DNA from: Lamellibrachia columna
Lineage: Eukaryota; Annelida; Polychaeta; Sabellida; Siboglinidae
Assembly (NCBI GenBank): GCA_963662155.1
Contig: OY759263.1
Coordinates: 28,931,023-28,995,022 of the forward strand
Reading direction: 5' to 3'
Length of the DNA: 64,000 nt
Both the position numbers and the translations under genes were made by a program. The notes under the pieces are model-generated. The model was not told the origin of the DNA. It saw nothing but the letters and a program-made list of their open reading frames with translations, and did no database searches. Numbering within the stretch: position 1 is the stretch's first letter; the number at the start of each line of letters is the position of its first letter. Shown here one piece after another: positions 11,804 to 24,081 of this stretch.

Positions 11804-14480
11804 TTTACCGTCAGAAATTTAATAAAACAGAAATAAAAAAATGCTACATCACCACCAAGTCACTGACTCGATCAGCCTTCCCACTCGCAGATCGACATAA
11901 TTGTTCAGTTCGAGAGGCGAGTGGCATTGTGACAGTGTATTTATTAGTATTTATAACATATTGGTTGGTTAAAAATAATATCCATAAAAAAAATCATGAA
12001 AATAATGTTTTCCCATCGCTCAATTGTTCTACTCAGCTACACCAAGCCGCTTGTTGCAATCAAATAAATACTAAGTGGTCCCTTACTACACTCCGCAGAG
12101 TAGACTCACTAGATGGAACCGTGGTTGTCATGCGAACATGCTAACGGTGTATGTCGAGTAAGCGTATCGCTTCAAATTTGACACATTAACATTTTGGTCA
12201 ACCATTCGTGGTTACTACGTATCTAAAACTACTTATGAGTGTTGTTTGGAACTACCAGACGTTTATACATTCACGGATGGTCAAAATGACACCAGAGCAC
12301 TGCAAGGTCTGCTGATATTGGTAAAGATTTGATGGGTGTGAAAGTTTGTCTGCTGTCGCTGAACTGTGACACAATGCCGATGAAGAGGAATTTATACTCG
12401 AGTTGCCTGATTTTGTGCACTTTTGGTTCACGTACGCAAGGTTAGCATAACTATCCAATTATTATTTTAGTGAATAAATTCATAATTTTTGTATGATGCT
12501 ATGACCACAGCTGAAACTGTCAGTTCAGCGCAAGCACTGATCTCCAGTGATCAACCACTAGTTGCAGATCGATAAAATACTGTGTTGCCACGGAATGAAG
12601 TTGGGACATCCAACCATGCAACCTGGATTCGCAACATATTGCAAAAAATATAAGCTTATTAGGGCAAGTACGGTAGTTACTACAATAATAGTATGCCTTC
12701 ACAGAATGGCTGGCATCACAAATCAAGCATGCATAACAATGCCTTCACAGAATGGCATGCATACAAATCTTGACAGGCCTTCTTAGAAGACGTCTAAACA
12801 CTGGTGCATTGTAATTTATGCTGTTATTCACAAGACTCAAATCAAAGGAACACTTAGCTAGACATATAGTGGCATTGCAGGGCAAAGTTATGAATGTGGG
12901 ACATGGACAAGCATATTACGTTCAAGCCATGATGAAGGTTCCTCATTAAATTACCCCTCTCCTATCTTTTGTGGCCTAGTGAAATCACCACCAGCAGTTT
13001 TTACAAGTATCAAGTATGTGTCAATCCTAACTACTCTCCAACACCAGAAATAGTACATTAAATTGTTTGTTGTTGAGAAACTCTGAAGCTGCCATGAATG
13101 ATGGGTGTCACCTGTGTCACGTTTGTTGTTTAACTGCAACAAGATTGAAAGGTTTAACAGAAGGGAAGAAGACAGTTGCCAGGCGACATGGTGTTGGCAC
13201 TTGGCAGCACCAGTCACAAGTCAGTCAGCGCCTCTTTAACTTCACAACCACAGTTCAAGGGTTAGTCTTACCAGAAATGTACATCAGTACACAAACTAGG
13301 ATACTTAGTTGTTTTGGGTAGTAAAGTTGATGATTCAGTAAAGTCAGTGTAGGGCCAAAAAGAATAATTCCAGTTTAGTGACCATTGGGGCGGGGAGGGG
13401 GGAGCAAAACAACGTTGTTTTTTTGCTGAGAAAACAATGTCACAGATTTGTTTTACAATTCTCATAAGGAATTTGTTCTCGGATTAATACTAACTATTAC
13501 ATTAGAAATGCACAAGAAATTGTTAACCTCTTCCGGTGACTTCAGGAACTAATATCATAAATATCATAAATCACTGTGTAAGATTTATTATTATGCCCAG
13601 AACACATTCTGTTTTCCCTGCTGAGCCATACTGCTGCTGATATGGTCCCTCTGTCATAGTACATACCACGGTCCCTGTAGTAACAAACCCTGAAACAAAT
13701 CCCAGTCCAAAGGTCCTCGTGTCACTGGGGAACCTTTTTAGTAGTCTGCTGCATTCCACAAACAGGAGACCAGTCCCAGCATGTAGGCTACTGGGCTTGG
13801 TGAGCTACCCTTCACACAGACCAGATCCCTCTTTCCCATCAGCCATTAAACAGGCCATACTGCCCACACATTCAAATCAATGTTTCCCTTGCGATCATTT
13901 CAATGAAATCCTCATATAATTGCTTATTTATTCAGCAAGCAGGATCGATTGATATCTGGCAAGCTAGCAGTGATTGTCTGGGACTAAAAGCAACTTTTGA
14001 GTGTCAATGCAATTTCAGACTGATTGTGACTGTTACAATGAATGAAATATTGTCAAAGTCAACAGTCATATCTCATAAACAGGTGAAACTTTCCAATTCA
14101 TATGATAATGTTATGATTACTTCCAAGTGTAAATCGTAATGAAATAAAAATCCAAACCTTTGTTTGGAAAGTTACTCAGTCATAGTGTTTCACTGTGTCA
14201 GGATTCAATGAATGAAACCCAAACATGAAACCAATAATAAAAAGAATATGAGCCAGTGGCTACAGAGATGGAGTGGGGGTGGGGGTGCATATATAAGCCT
14301 GGACTTTGCCTTCAGTACGAATAACATCTCCATGAGCATTTGTTAAGCAAATACTTTTCTTCATACAAATACATTCACTTCAAAATCAACAAACAGAAAT
14401 ACAAACGGAAAACAAGATTTTTAAAGTGACTGTATTTTACAGCATGATACCAAGTAGTACACATTAAAGTGCTTTTTTAA
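11804..14480. other. No recognisable gene
   Basis: Only short open frames without recognisable motifs. A minus-strand frame at 13571-13759 has a plausible amino-acid mix but no recognisable domain and no clear splice sites. There is a short G-rich run at 13385-13403 and a GGGGTGGGGGTG run near 14274. I call nothing here. Confidence 0.4.
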
Positions 14481-14484
14481 CATC

Positions 14485-14600
14485 TGACAGACATGTTCAT
14501 TCCAACAACATTTCACCATCTCTCAAAAGCGCCAAGTAATGCTGTGATTACCCACGTGTAATCTATCTCCAAAATTCCATCCCATCTATTGCTAGGTAAT
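14485..14600 (-). mobile_element. Possible SINE tail fragment
   Basis: GACATGTTCATTCCAACAAC here resembles the GACCTGTTCATTCCAACACC block of the SINE at the left edge of the window, in the same orientation. The remainder is too diverged to align by eye, so this is tentative. Confidence 0.3.
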
Positions 14601-14618
14601 GCTTAAATGGCCAGGACA

Positions 14619-14768
14619 ATTCAGCTGAATGACGGGGGAGGCGGAAATTTCATTGGTTGATGTGGCAACTGGTGACAGACAATCTGATGCATTTAAAGTA
14701 TTGGCCAGATTTTAGGGGATGCAGAACAAGAAATTAGAAATTCAGCTGAATGACGGGGGAGGCGGAAA
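14619..14768 (+). repeat. 92-bp templated insertion flanked by 29-bp direct repeats
   Basis: A 29-bp sequence beginning ATTCAGCTGAATGACGGGGG is present at 14619-14647 and again at 14740-14768. The 92 bp between them (14648-14739) are identical, by my base-by-base reading, to 16877-16968 in the same orientation. The 29-bp sequence is absent at the 16.9-kb site. This has the form of a copied insert with a duplicated target; the mechanism is inference. Confidence 0.8.
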
Positions 14769-16876
14769 GGAATTTTCATCTGTGGTTTGTGGAGGCCTCA
14801 AGCGGCAGAGTTCTAAATGAATAATTATTGGTCTGTACTACCGTGCCTATCATTCAGGTTTGTATCATTTACAAAAATCTGAATTTCCTTTAAACTTTGT
14901 TTATACAAACACCAGCAACTGACAGTTTTGCATTAACTCTTTTGGGGATATGTTTTCATTCTGGTTATGAGCTTTCTTTATAATCATGCTAGCAACAAGT
15001 AGTTCAAGTGTGTTGACAACCATAAAGCACCTGCTGTATCAATTCCTGTTTACATTGCACATGACAAAAGTAAGTAAATGTGTGTAAGAATATGTTGTAA
15101 ATACTTGTAATGGCCTTAAGAAGAAACCCAATGCATGTGTATACACATCGTCCTAGGTATTATTCTGTCATGCTTACATACCGGCTACAACAATGTCCAT
15201 TTGGTTATCATATCACACACCTACAGGCTACTACTGGTAACTTCAGCCACGGACTAAGCCCCAACAACCTATCGAACAGCCATCACAATCCCACAGCCCA
15301 ATATAATGCCTGCCTTCCCTTTCAGTGGGATCAGACATGCGGCACACCTGGCGCAGTCTATCAGAGTCAGTGTCCTACCCAGGCAGATCAAATGTTGCTA
15401 TCCCTGCATGTCTTGCAACTGTTGACAGCTAGGTCTGGAGAAGGGAACCAACCAGGCTGGCCTGAGGCCACTATGCTCACAGGCATTCCATACTCAGCAC
15501 ACATGGATGGAGCAACACATCAGCCTGACAATATCCTGACACAAAGCGCTCACTGACAAAACGCAACCCACTAGAAAACAATGCACAATCTGTCTGCCAT
15601 GATTTAGTGTTGTCAGACTTCTGCACGTTACTTTACATATGCATGAATAAATGCAAATTTTCCCTTTGTTGTTCGGCATAGCTGTCGTGTTGTGGGCTGG
15701 CCAACAAGACATCTGTAGGCATGTTATAGCTCAACCACATCTGAATGACAACCAACACACTGGAAACTGGATCCATATGTGTCATCAAATCCACTATGAA
15801 ACAGGATAGTATGGTACGGTGATTCTAAGGTATATAGAGGATTCAACCAGCAACTACATACAAACAAGACTGCTTTGGTTCACTGCCACAACACGAGTCC
15901 AGAGTCTAGCAATGATCCACATAATCTACAGCCTACATCCAGGCTTCTTCTGTGATGTTTGGCACATACGCAACATAAGTTGTAAATAGCACATTAAACA
16001 CTACTATTGACACAGAGAAGAGCAATATTCATCATAATTAAATAATCTTTATTTTAAAACAAACTTTATCTACAAATATATAGTTTTCATCAATACTCAA
16101 TTATTAACAGATAAAATCAATGCCAAAAGAACAATCCAAAAGGAGAATCAATGTTATCTTGCCTGTGCTTGGTTACAATTGATCTATTTGGAGCAACTAT
16201 ATAAGAGTAGGATCACCCACTTGTTGGCTGTGTAATTTCAACTCACCACAAGGCTTCTGTCAAACCAGTACTGTTATTGCCGCTCTGTGTTAGCTGCATG
16301 GCTGCTTTCCTATCACAATATTCATGGTTTCATGTTCCCTAGATGCACAGCTAAGCTGCACAATCAAAACCATTAATTATTTATTGGGGATAGAAATAAC
16401 AGGGTGTCTGTGGGATATATGGGCAGTGTTGGAAAACTTTACAGGTTTAAAGGTAGACATCATATTTGGAAGCATTCTGCAGTTATCCGGTATGCCAGAA
16501 TTATCGGCATTCAGCAAAGGTTGACTGAGATGGGACTTAATTATCTTCACAAGTAACATAACAACGTGTCCAGTTTTCTAACAATGTAAGCCATCGTCAC
16601 ATTACCAATGGTTTCTCTAAATTAGTTCCTGGTTGATATCTATGATAAAATCTTAATTTAAAATCACTACCCAACTAAGCTGTTTATGTAACCAAGAACA
16701 GCACAAATACATGTTTAATTTTTTTTTAAAGTTTGACATGTATTCATTCAAAGTATCAGGGGAAAGAAATATTAATAAACAAATATACTTTATACATTTG
16801 CTATCTGAAAATTCAGAGCGAACTACATTTGTCAAACATAATTCTGGCTGTAACCGTGAGAATGACTAGGAAGTCA
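14769..16876. other. No recognisable gene; one 148-codon open frame
   Basis: The longest non-repeat open frame of this part is 15110-15556 on the plus strand. It begins with ATG and is rich in His, Gln, Thr and Pro with no domain, signal peptide or membrane segment that I recognise. No donor or acceptor is obvious at its ends and codon use does not stand out. I treat it as chance and list it only so it is not lost. Confidence 0.35.
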
Positions 16877-16968
16877 TTTCATTGGTTGATGTGGCAACTG
16901 GTGACAGACAATCTGATGCATTTAAAGTATTGGCCAGATTTTAGGGGATGCAGAACAAGAAATTAGAA
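16877..16968 (+). repeat. Second copy of the 92-bp identical segment
   Basis: Identical to 14648-14739. Its flanks here (AATGACTAGGAAGTCA on the left, TACACATCCTGG on the right) do not contain the 29-bp direct repeat, so this site looks like the source rather than a second insertion. Confidence 0.8.
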
Positions 16969-18313
16969 ATACACATCCTGGTCATCCGAGTACAAATTAT
17001 TAACATTCCTGGATAAGTAGACCTTAAAATGTACTTAGGTAAAATAAGCCTAATTACATCGTGTTAGCAATATGTATTAATACATATAGTATCCTTAATA
17101 ATACTGTTTGCCAAACTCAGTAAGAGTACACTGTACGACAGCCAACCAATAGAGGTCAACATAGGAGAAAGGTAGAACAACAAAAACTGACTAATTCAAT
17201 TAGAGTTTGAGCCATAGTTGGATGTGCTGACAATTTGCCCTGGAAATACAATCTGACTGGCACAGTGTGATCCAGCTAGACTAGGTATCTTGGTGTCTAG
17301 AGAATGTACAACAATCAGAAACAGGTGCCCCATTACTTCTATCTCTAGCAGTTCAGCACACTCCTAAAAAATGTCACCCACATATCAGACCTAGTACTCA
17401 GAGACACGTTAGTTTCATGACAACACATTAAGAGTGTGTAGCAGACATGTGATATCGACTTTTGTTGAAATACAAATTTTAATGACATATGTGTACATGG
17501 TAAAATGCATCAAATGTTATACATTATAATAAATGTGTTTGTTATTATACACATTGACAATTGATGCCATATATGTAGCAATATCGTTAGTCAAATTGTC
17601 AAACGTATCCCAAAATCTATAACCAAGTGTGTAAGATCATATTGTGTAAGATTACATGTGTGATACTTGACCCTCTTTATAACGATTCAAAGGAAAGGAA
17701 TGGTAAGCAAATATGACTCTTGTCAGTATCTGGAATCACAGAGCACCTGAGAGCAGCGTATTTGTTAGTATTTGAGCCAGAGTCTCTATTTTGGTCATTT
17801 GATCTCAGAATTTTCTAGTTTTGCAGTAGTTGAAGAATGCGTAATACACAGGCTTCTAAATGTGACAACGATCCACATCCATGGTTTTCTGGAGATAAAT
17901 CAAGGTTATAATTTATATAGAAGGTATTTTTTCACAACACTTTCTGTAATTATAGCAAAGTTACAACAGCAAAAATCATAAACATTGTTTGTGCTGTCTC
18001 TGATTTGTCTCACTTCAAGGACTCATACAGACCAGGGTTTTTTACAGACCACGTTGTCAAATGCAAGAAGGAAATTTACATGCAACAGACATCATTTAAA
18101 ATGTTTTGCGAAACTTATCAATGTATGCAAATGCAATCACCACACAGGTCTGTGTGATTTATGAATCTTATACAATAAAAAATACTTCAAGTTCAATGTT
18201 AACACTTTAAACAATATGTTCTTGGACAAATATTTCATATTTTGGGTAATAATTTTAATAACATTGTAGTCAGTAAAACGTCTAGTTATTGGGTAAGATT
18301 ACTTTACTTAGGT
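16969..18313. other. No recognisable gene
   Basis: AT-rich sequence without a supported coding region or tandem repeat. It includes the unexamined 3' side of the retrotransposon remnant that follows on the minus strand. Confidence 0.4.
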
Positions 18314-19190
18314 TTACTTAGATTCTTCCTGACCGTAGGCGGTGGCCTCGGTGGTCAGATCTTCAACATTCCTTTGGAATGCTCTATGACTTCCTGGCAA
18401 GGCAGCTTTGTAGTTGTAGAGAAACTCCTCAGTACTACAATGTCTATGTAGACGGTTTTTAAATGAGTTGACACTTGGGGCAGTTACAACTACTTCCAGT
18501 AGATCATTCCATAATCTGGTAACTCTAAGTGAGAAGCTTTCTTTTCTAACATTTGTACAAGCACGTTCTGTAAACAATTTCAAACTATGACCCCTTGTTC
18601 CTTCCCTTGTATCACTGTCTTTGTGCAGCTTGACAATGTTAGATACATCACTGTCATATTTCCCCTGGAGCAGTTTATATACCTCAATCATATCACCACG
18701 AGTTTGTCTATATGCAAGTGTAGGAAGTTTTAATCTCTGAAGTAAGGAATATTTTTCATACCAGGAAGCTGCTTTGTTGCGCGTCTCTGTACATTTTCGA
18801 TGGCATATTAGTATTTCTGTTTGTAAGGGGACCATTTTGATATTGCATAATCTAGATGACTCCTAACTAAAGCTTTATATAATGGCACAAAATTATGTTG
18901 ATTTAGGGTTGTAAAAGACCTAATAACTGCCATGATACTATTTGCTTGGTTTATTTTTTGGTTGATGTGTTTATAAAATTCTAGGTTTTAATCAATTATA
19001 ACCCCAACTTCTTTTTATTCTTCTATTCCTCCTAATTCATGGACAGCATTATCTATATTCAGGTTGTATGCATACTCTTGCTGTATTGTTTTCTCTACTT
19101 GCATTAAATTACATTTATCTGGGTGGAACCTTAATAACCATTTACTTGACCAAAATCTAAATCGTTCTGTGATGATGTGACTGATCTACT
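18314..19190 (-). pseudogene. Non-LTR retrotransposon reverse transcriptase, C-terminal remnant
   Basis: On the minus strand the sequence encodes the end of a CR1/jockey-like reverse transcriptase: WLLRFHPDKCNLMQV near 19130, KEVGVIID near 18990, then HINQKINQANSIMAVIR and FVPLYKALVRSHLDYA near 18850-18960, then the C-terminal part with KLPTLAYRQTRGDMIEVYKL, RVTRLWNDLLEVVVTAPSVN and SFKNRLHRH. Stops are seen after GGIEE (about 19008), after GVIID and after YKQKY, and the frame shifts near 18810-18835, so the gene is dead. The 5' part (endonuclease and catalytic palm) is missing. Element class follows from these motifs; the exact clade is uncertain. Confidence 0.85.
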
Positions 19191-19379
19191 AATGTAAACC
19201 ATGTGAAATATGATGACTTGTTCATCAATTGATCAAAATTACAACAACTCGGCAATATGTGGCACAAAACATCCATTAGACATAGAGTAATGAGAAACGC
19301 GTAGATCCTAACTAGGGGTAAAACTTAAAAGAAGCCCAAAGGCAAAGTCAAAGAAATGACTTGCATGTTATAGAAAAGC

Positions 19380-19930
19380 TATCCGGTTACGACGTGCGTG
19401 GGGGGCGTTTGCCCCACGACCACCCAATTTCAGGCACATTAACCTGTAAAACAATCAGGCAATGCCAGAATCGTCGCCTGCTGATGAACTAACATCAATC
19501 AACCGCCGTGATGGCGGTTGACATTCGCTTGCGACACACCGCGATCTACACCGTCACCGGTCCTGACCTGGACGAAGTCAGATTTGAATTCTTTTTTGAA
19601 CCAAGTCGACACATCAGTTAAATATAAAAATATGATTATTTAAAAGACATGGCTTACCTATTCCACTTCACGAGAGTTTCCTGTATGTCCAACCCGGACA
19701 TGAATTACTCGCCACTGACTCAGTTTCGAGCGATTTTCCGGGAGTTTAGTGCTCGACGGAGAACGTTTTTGCAGATTTCCGGGATGCCACTTGCGCATGC
19801 GCGTATCTCTAGAATCCGCCAAATCACTGACCAAGCACAGAGGTTACTCATTCCATTTAAGAGAATTATGTATGTGTGATACAGCACGTAGTCTGCTGGA
19901 AGTCCCTTACTGGACTGAATAATTGTTATT
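19380..19930. promoter_or_regulatory. Candidate CpG-rich promoter with perfect NRF-1 site
   Basis: In otherwise CpG-poor DNA this patch is clearly richer in CG dinucleotides (for example 19388-19425, 19502-19560, 19726-19805). It contains TGCGCATGCGCG at 19792-19803, a full match to the NRF-1 consensus YGCGCAYGCGCR typical of TATA-less housekeeping promoters. A 9-bp inverted repeat lies at 19499-19521 (TCAACCGCC, GTGAT, GGCGGTTGA). I find no recognisable first coding exon on either side, so the target transcript is unknown. Confidence 0.35.
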
Positions 19931-21565
19931 TCATTCAAGTTAACAACACTTGAAAATGATAATACGCTTTATTACATTAAAGAATGAATTTTGTTTAGCC
20001 GCAAGGTGGCAGTACCCCAATTTCTTTAACTATTTGCATCCGATAGATGGCAGAACGAGTTATTTGCACAGCGTCTGGCGACCACAGCGGGCTGCACTGC
20101 ATTACTGTTTTCCCCCATTGAAACAATGCTAAAAGTCAGACAGGCAATTCTATAATGTGAGCATAGTTACGATCCGGTCATAGTAACAACTGTACACTTT
20201 GATATTTGTCTTGTCACCAACCTAACCATTTTTTTTCACTTATCGCGCAAACAAACAGGATTCTGTTCTGGTCTTGGAACGCAGGTGAATCTTGACTAGT
20301 GGGTTCAGCCTACTGTTACATTTCCCATTGGTGACCATGTTAACGTTTTGCACGATTATAAGAAAACGGAACCATCAACAATTCTTAAACTTCTTTCCTG
20401 CCGTTGTCAGCATCTCATTGACATGCTGGTCGAGTTTTATCAAAATCACATATTTCTAACTCTTAAAACGGCTGAACGTGCCATACCCGTTAATATTTAC
20501 AAATTTCTGTATAAATTACTACGCACACGTGCTTTGTGGCGAAAAAATTCCCCCAAATCCTTCCGCCTATTTAAATCATCTAAAAATCCACGGTTACACT
20601 GCTAACATGTTCTACAGGCAAACTTGCCAATGTGTCTGCTCATATGCAGTTATGTCAGATGATATGATTTTTTAAAACTACACATATCTAAAATTACTGT
20701 GCCCTACATTCGTAACACACCAGGAAGTCTAACTGAGGCATGATCTCTAGTGTAGTAGTGGGCACGGACCCCAGTGTCAGTGAGAATGCATCCGCCATTA
20801 CAACGATAAAGAGTCCCTAGGAAAAAAATAATTGTGCAGTTTGGGTGTATTGTATGAATGAGTAAGTGTAAGTTATGTTTTTGTGCACAGTAGCATCTGA
20901 GCTTTGAAATGATGCCATTTCACATTTGTCAGTTGGTATACCTGTTGCGTAAGGACACAGTGGCCATCACTGCATCAGGCAGGATGTACTCATATTTTAG
21001 AAACCGATGAATTTCATTGCAGAAATGAAAGGGTGTCATGCGTTGAAGCAATTTGTACAAAAAGGAGGTATGTCATTTTCACGAATTTCACACACCAGGT
21101 GTCTTAGTGGGTCTGTCATTTGCTGTGAAATAAAAAAATTGTAGGATAAATTTTTAATGTAGGCGCAAGAACGGTATAATGGTCGTCTATGGGAAAAGTG
21201 ACTGTGGTCCGTGCCCTAGTGATCCGCCCATCACTGACACTGCAGCAGTGGCGTCACTGATACATGAATATTCTGCTAATCAGCAACTGGAAATTTAATC
21301 ATGTACATAGCAGAAATGTGAACATGAAGTTTGTTTTGTCATGGGATATGTCTCTAGAAAAACGCTAGCTTTGCAACTGAAAAACAAATGTAAGTTTAAT
21401 GATCTGCTTTATTTAAATCCAATAAATAGTGTTGACAAGATCTAGTCTTTCATACACGTATTTCTCATTCATTTGATAAGCAGTGTAGATACTGCCTGAT
21501 CACATGTCCCATCAGATATTAAAATAAATTAGAACAAATTGTAAAGGTATATTCTTAAATAGCGT
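19931..21565. other. No recognisable gene
   Basis: Open frames at 19950-20132 and 20348-20675 are short and without motifs. If 19.4-19.9 kb is a promoter, a non-coding 5' exon could lie here, but I cannot identify one. Confidence 0.35.
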
Positions 21566-21825
21566 GGTATCCAGTCCAACCCTTAGCAAACCTGTTCATT
21601 CCAATATCAACTAAAAATCTCTGAGAAGCATTCAGCTGTGCTGCAATTACTGCATGAAGACTCCTTGTTTACACATCCACCTGCCTGTAGCCAGATACTC
21701 ATTCATACAGCTGAGTGAACTGTGGCAGTGTGGAGTGAACCAAACTGTCAACAGAATTAAAAATCAGGTTTTCTTGATCGAGAGGCAGATGTTCTAACCA
21801 CTACGCCACCACGAGCACCACAATT
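21566..21825 (-). mobile_element. tRNA-derived SINE, minus strand
   Basis: The reverse complement starts with an A-box-like TGGCGTAGTGGTTAGAACA (about 21792-21810), continues through a tRNA-like CTCGATCAAGAAAACC region, a degraded B box (about 21754-21770) and the family landmark TTGGAATGAACAGGTTTGC near 21590. The order matches the SINE copies at 50-296 and 60690-61021. The tail ends at about 21566 next to TGGTATCCAGTCC. Confidence 0.7.
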
Positions 21826-21876
21826 GTGTGAATGTTTGGATATAGTAAACTGGGGTGACTAGCACATTCCCACTTT

Positions 21877-23349
21877 CAGACCTGGGTCCGAGTACATTTT
21901 CACAAGTACAAGTACATTGGTGATGGCTGAGTACGAATATGAGTACGAGTACATTACTCAAAGCTGAGTAAGAGTACGAGTACATATTGTATGATGTAGT
22001 AAATTATTAGTAATAGCATATTTCCTTAGCACATACCCTATGGAGTCAGGTGGTGTAACAAAATGGTTAAGTACTGTTGACATTATACTACTTTTGTACT
22101 TTAGTTCTTGCAATAAACAATACTAGTCAACTCATTCTGACTTAGACATGTGGTATGATATATGTAGAGGACTCTAATTAACCCACCTTTGAGTCACCAA
22201 CATACTCTGACACATGTACACTCACTTAAACCAATTATTACTTAGGGTTACCATCTCAGAAAAACCTAGCCAATAAACTTCAAATATTTCTGTAATGATC
22301 TCAAATGAGTGGGTAATTGCTAAAGCTGCTCAGCGTTAAGCAAGTTATAAAATAAAGTAATTAGCATGAGGTCTGAAGCATCAATGGATTTCTCACATGA
22401 AACCTCAAGGACAACTTTTCTTTTTAGTACTTCTCTGATGTCTGCTCTCTCAGACCCCATAGTTTTGCTAGTACCTGACTGTTAATTGCACTAATCATCT
22501 GACCACCTTCTGATTTGTAGACTATGTATAGATACATTGTTTGCTCACTACAAAACCCTTACCATGAACATGTTGTGCAACTAGATTCACAAATCAGACA
22601 AAGTAAATGTAGGTTTACTCTGCATAGTACACAACATGGGGTTTATTAAGCAATCTAAAACAGTACATCTGGTGCATAATCTAATGATAATTATTTATTT
22701 ATTATAATAAAAATATATAACCATTAGACAAGTACTTTAACATACTGCATTTATTGGTCTCACCCCAGATTTACCAATGTAATCAATGTAGTGAGTACTA
22801 GTGAGAAGATTTGTCCAAACTAGAACAAAGGGGTTGTGTGCTAATTTGAATAAAGAGTCACAGTAGAAATAGACTCTAGATCTGAACACTGTCCCTTGTA
22901 GGAGCAACAAAGGCATTTTAAGGCTAACTGATGAATGGCCCCTTCATTATGGACTTCCTGGCTTAATTAAACAAACACAAGGATTATAGCCTGAACTGGT
23001 TACTAACATAACTGTTTGTCTAAGGCTAACTATGGGTTTCTGACTCGAAAAATTTAACAAGATTGCCATCCAGTGTCAACCTTGTTTTTAGGCATATTCA
23101 TGCTGCCTTTAGTGAAGCCTTTAGTTAATTTTGTTATATCAGTAAGAAATAATGTATTTGAACATTTCAGATACTTTATGGAAGTATTTAAATAAAAAAA
23201 TATTTTCATTCTGTTTTTAACTACAAATACTTGATAAAACTGTATTTAAAATAAAATAATTATCACAGCATAATATTAAAAAAGTACTCGGATGAGCATT
23301 AGTACGACCCATAATTTCCATGAGTACGAGTACATCGGCCCCAGGTTTG
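21877..23349. mobile_element. Non-autonomous hAT element (1.47 kb)
   Basis: The left end CAGACCTGGGTCCGAGTAC matches the inverted right end CAAACCTGGGGCCGATGTAC. It is flanked by the 8-bp sequences CCCACTTT (21869-21876) and TCCACTTT (23350-23357), seven of eight bases alike, which is the target-duplication length of hAT transposons. Both subterminal regions carry clusters of GAGTAC motifs (21890-21985 and 23283-23335), likely transposase-binding repeats. The interior shows no transposase coding sequence, so the element is an internally deleted, non-autonomous copy. Confidence 0.8.
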
Positions 23350-23357
23350 TCCACTTT

Positions 23358-23827
23358 TATTACATTTTGTGCTTTGGTAAATTTAAACCAGTGTGACTAT
23401 GGCCTATTTCAAACTGTGGGGTGATTTTGTTTTAAAAGTACTAATATATCACCATTTTGATGAATGGAGTGCATGCAGCTGTCTCATGTATCATAACTAC
23501 TCGTTTTTGTGAAGTAGGCCAAAGTGACCCCAGTGGGCTATGCCCTCTAAATGTGCCTCCAGCTTTTTCATATTATCATCATAAATATTACATTTACACC
23601 ATGGCTTGCAAAGACTCATGTTGTCATATTTTAACTGTGACCATGCAGCAGTACAAACCAATATCCAATATATGTCACATGGCCTATTCAAAACGACTTG
23701 GTTATTTAAAACTGCCTAGACTAACCTGAGAGGAGACATGATTGATGTGTATAAACTTCTCACAGGAAGAATTATAGCATCAAGATTGCTGATCCCTCTA
23801 CTGGAGGAGTCTAGGACTCGATGAATG
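23358..23827. other. No recognisable gene
   Basis: Short spacer between the hAT element and the MULE. A 90-codon open frame at 23457-23729 (no ATG-anchored domain, no motif) is not supported. GACTTGGTTATTTAAAACTGCC...GGAGACATGATTGATGTGTATAAACTTCT near 23693-23760 faintly resembles the RGDMIEVYKLL coding motif of non-LTR elements on the plus strand, so a few dozen bases may be a retrotransposon scrap. Confidence 0.35.
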
Positions 23828-23892
23828 ACATTTGGCCAATGGACATTTCGCCAACCAGTACATAGGGGGACATTTTGCCAAAAGACAATTTT
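23828..23892. repeat. MULE left terminal inverted repeat
   Basis: ACATTTGGCCAATGGACATT, then CGCCAACCAGTACATAGG, then GGGACAT and an ACAATTTT block. Matches the inverted complement of 30391-30444 with a few substitutions. Confidence 0.85.
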
Positions 23893-24081
23893 AGTTTAAC
23901 CCTCTGGACTTATTTCAACAATGTTTTGATTAACCATACTTTGAATGACAACACTTTATTGTCAGTTGATTGACTTTTTATTATTATCAACACACAGAAC
24001 ACACAAAACACAAAAACTGTCAATTTAACATTTGGTAAAAATGTCATGATCTAAATAGGTGTAGTTCATTAGATCGTCAGG

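Noticed and set aside
15110..15556. 148-codon plus-strand gene
   Set aside because: No domain, no convincing splice sites and unremarkable composition; expected by chance in a window of this size.
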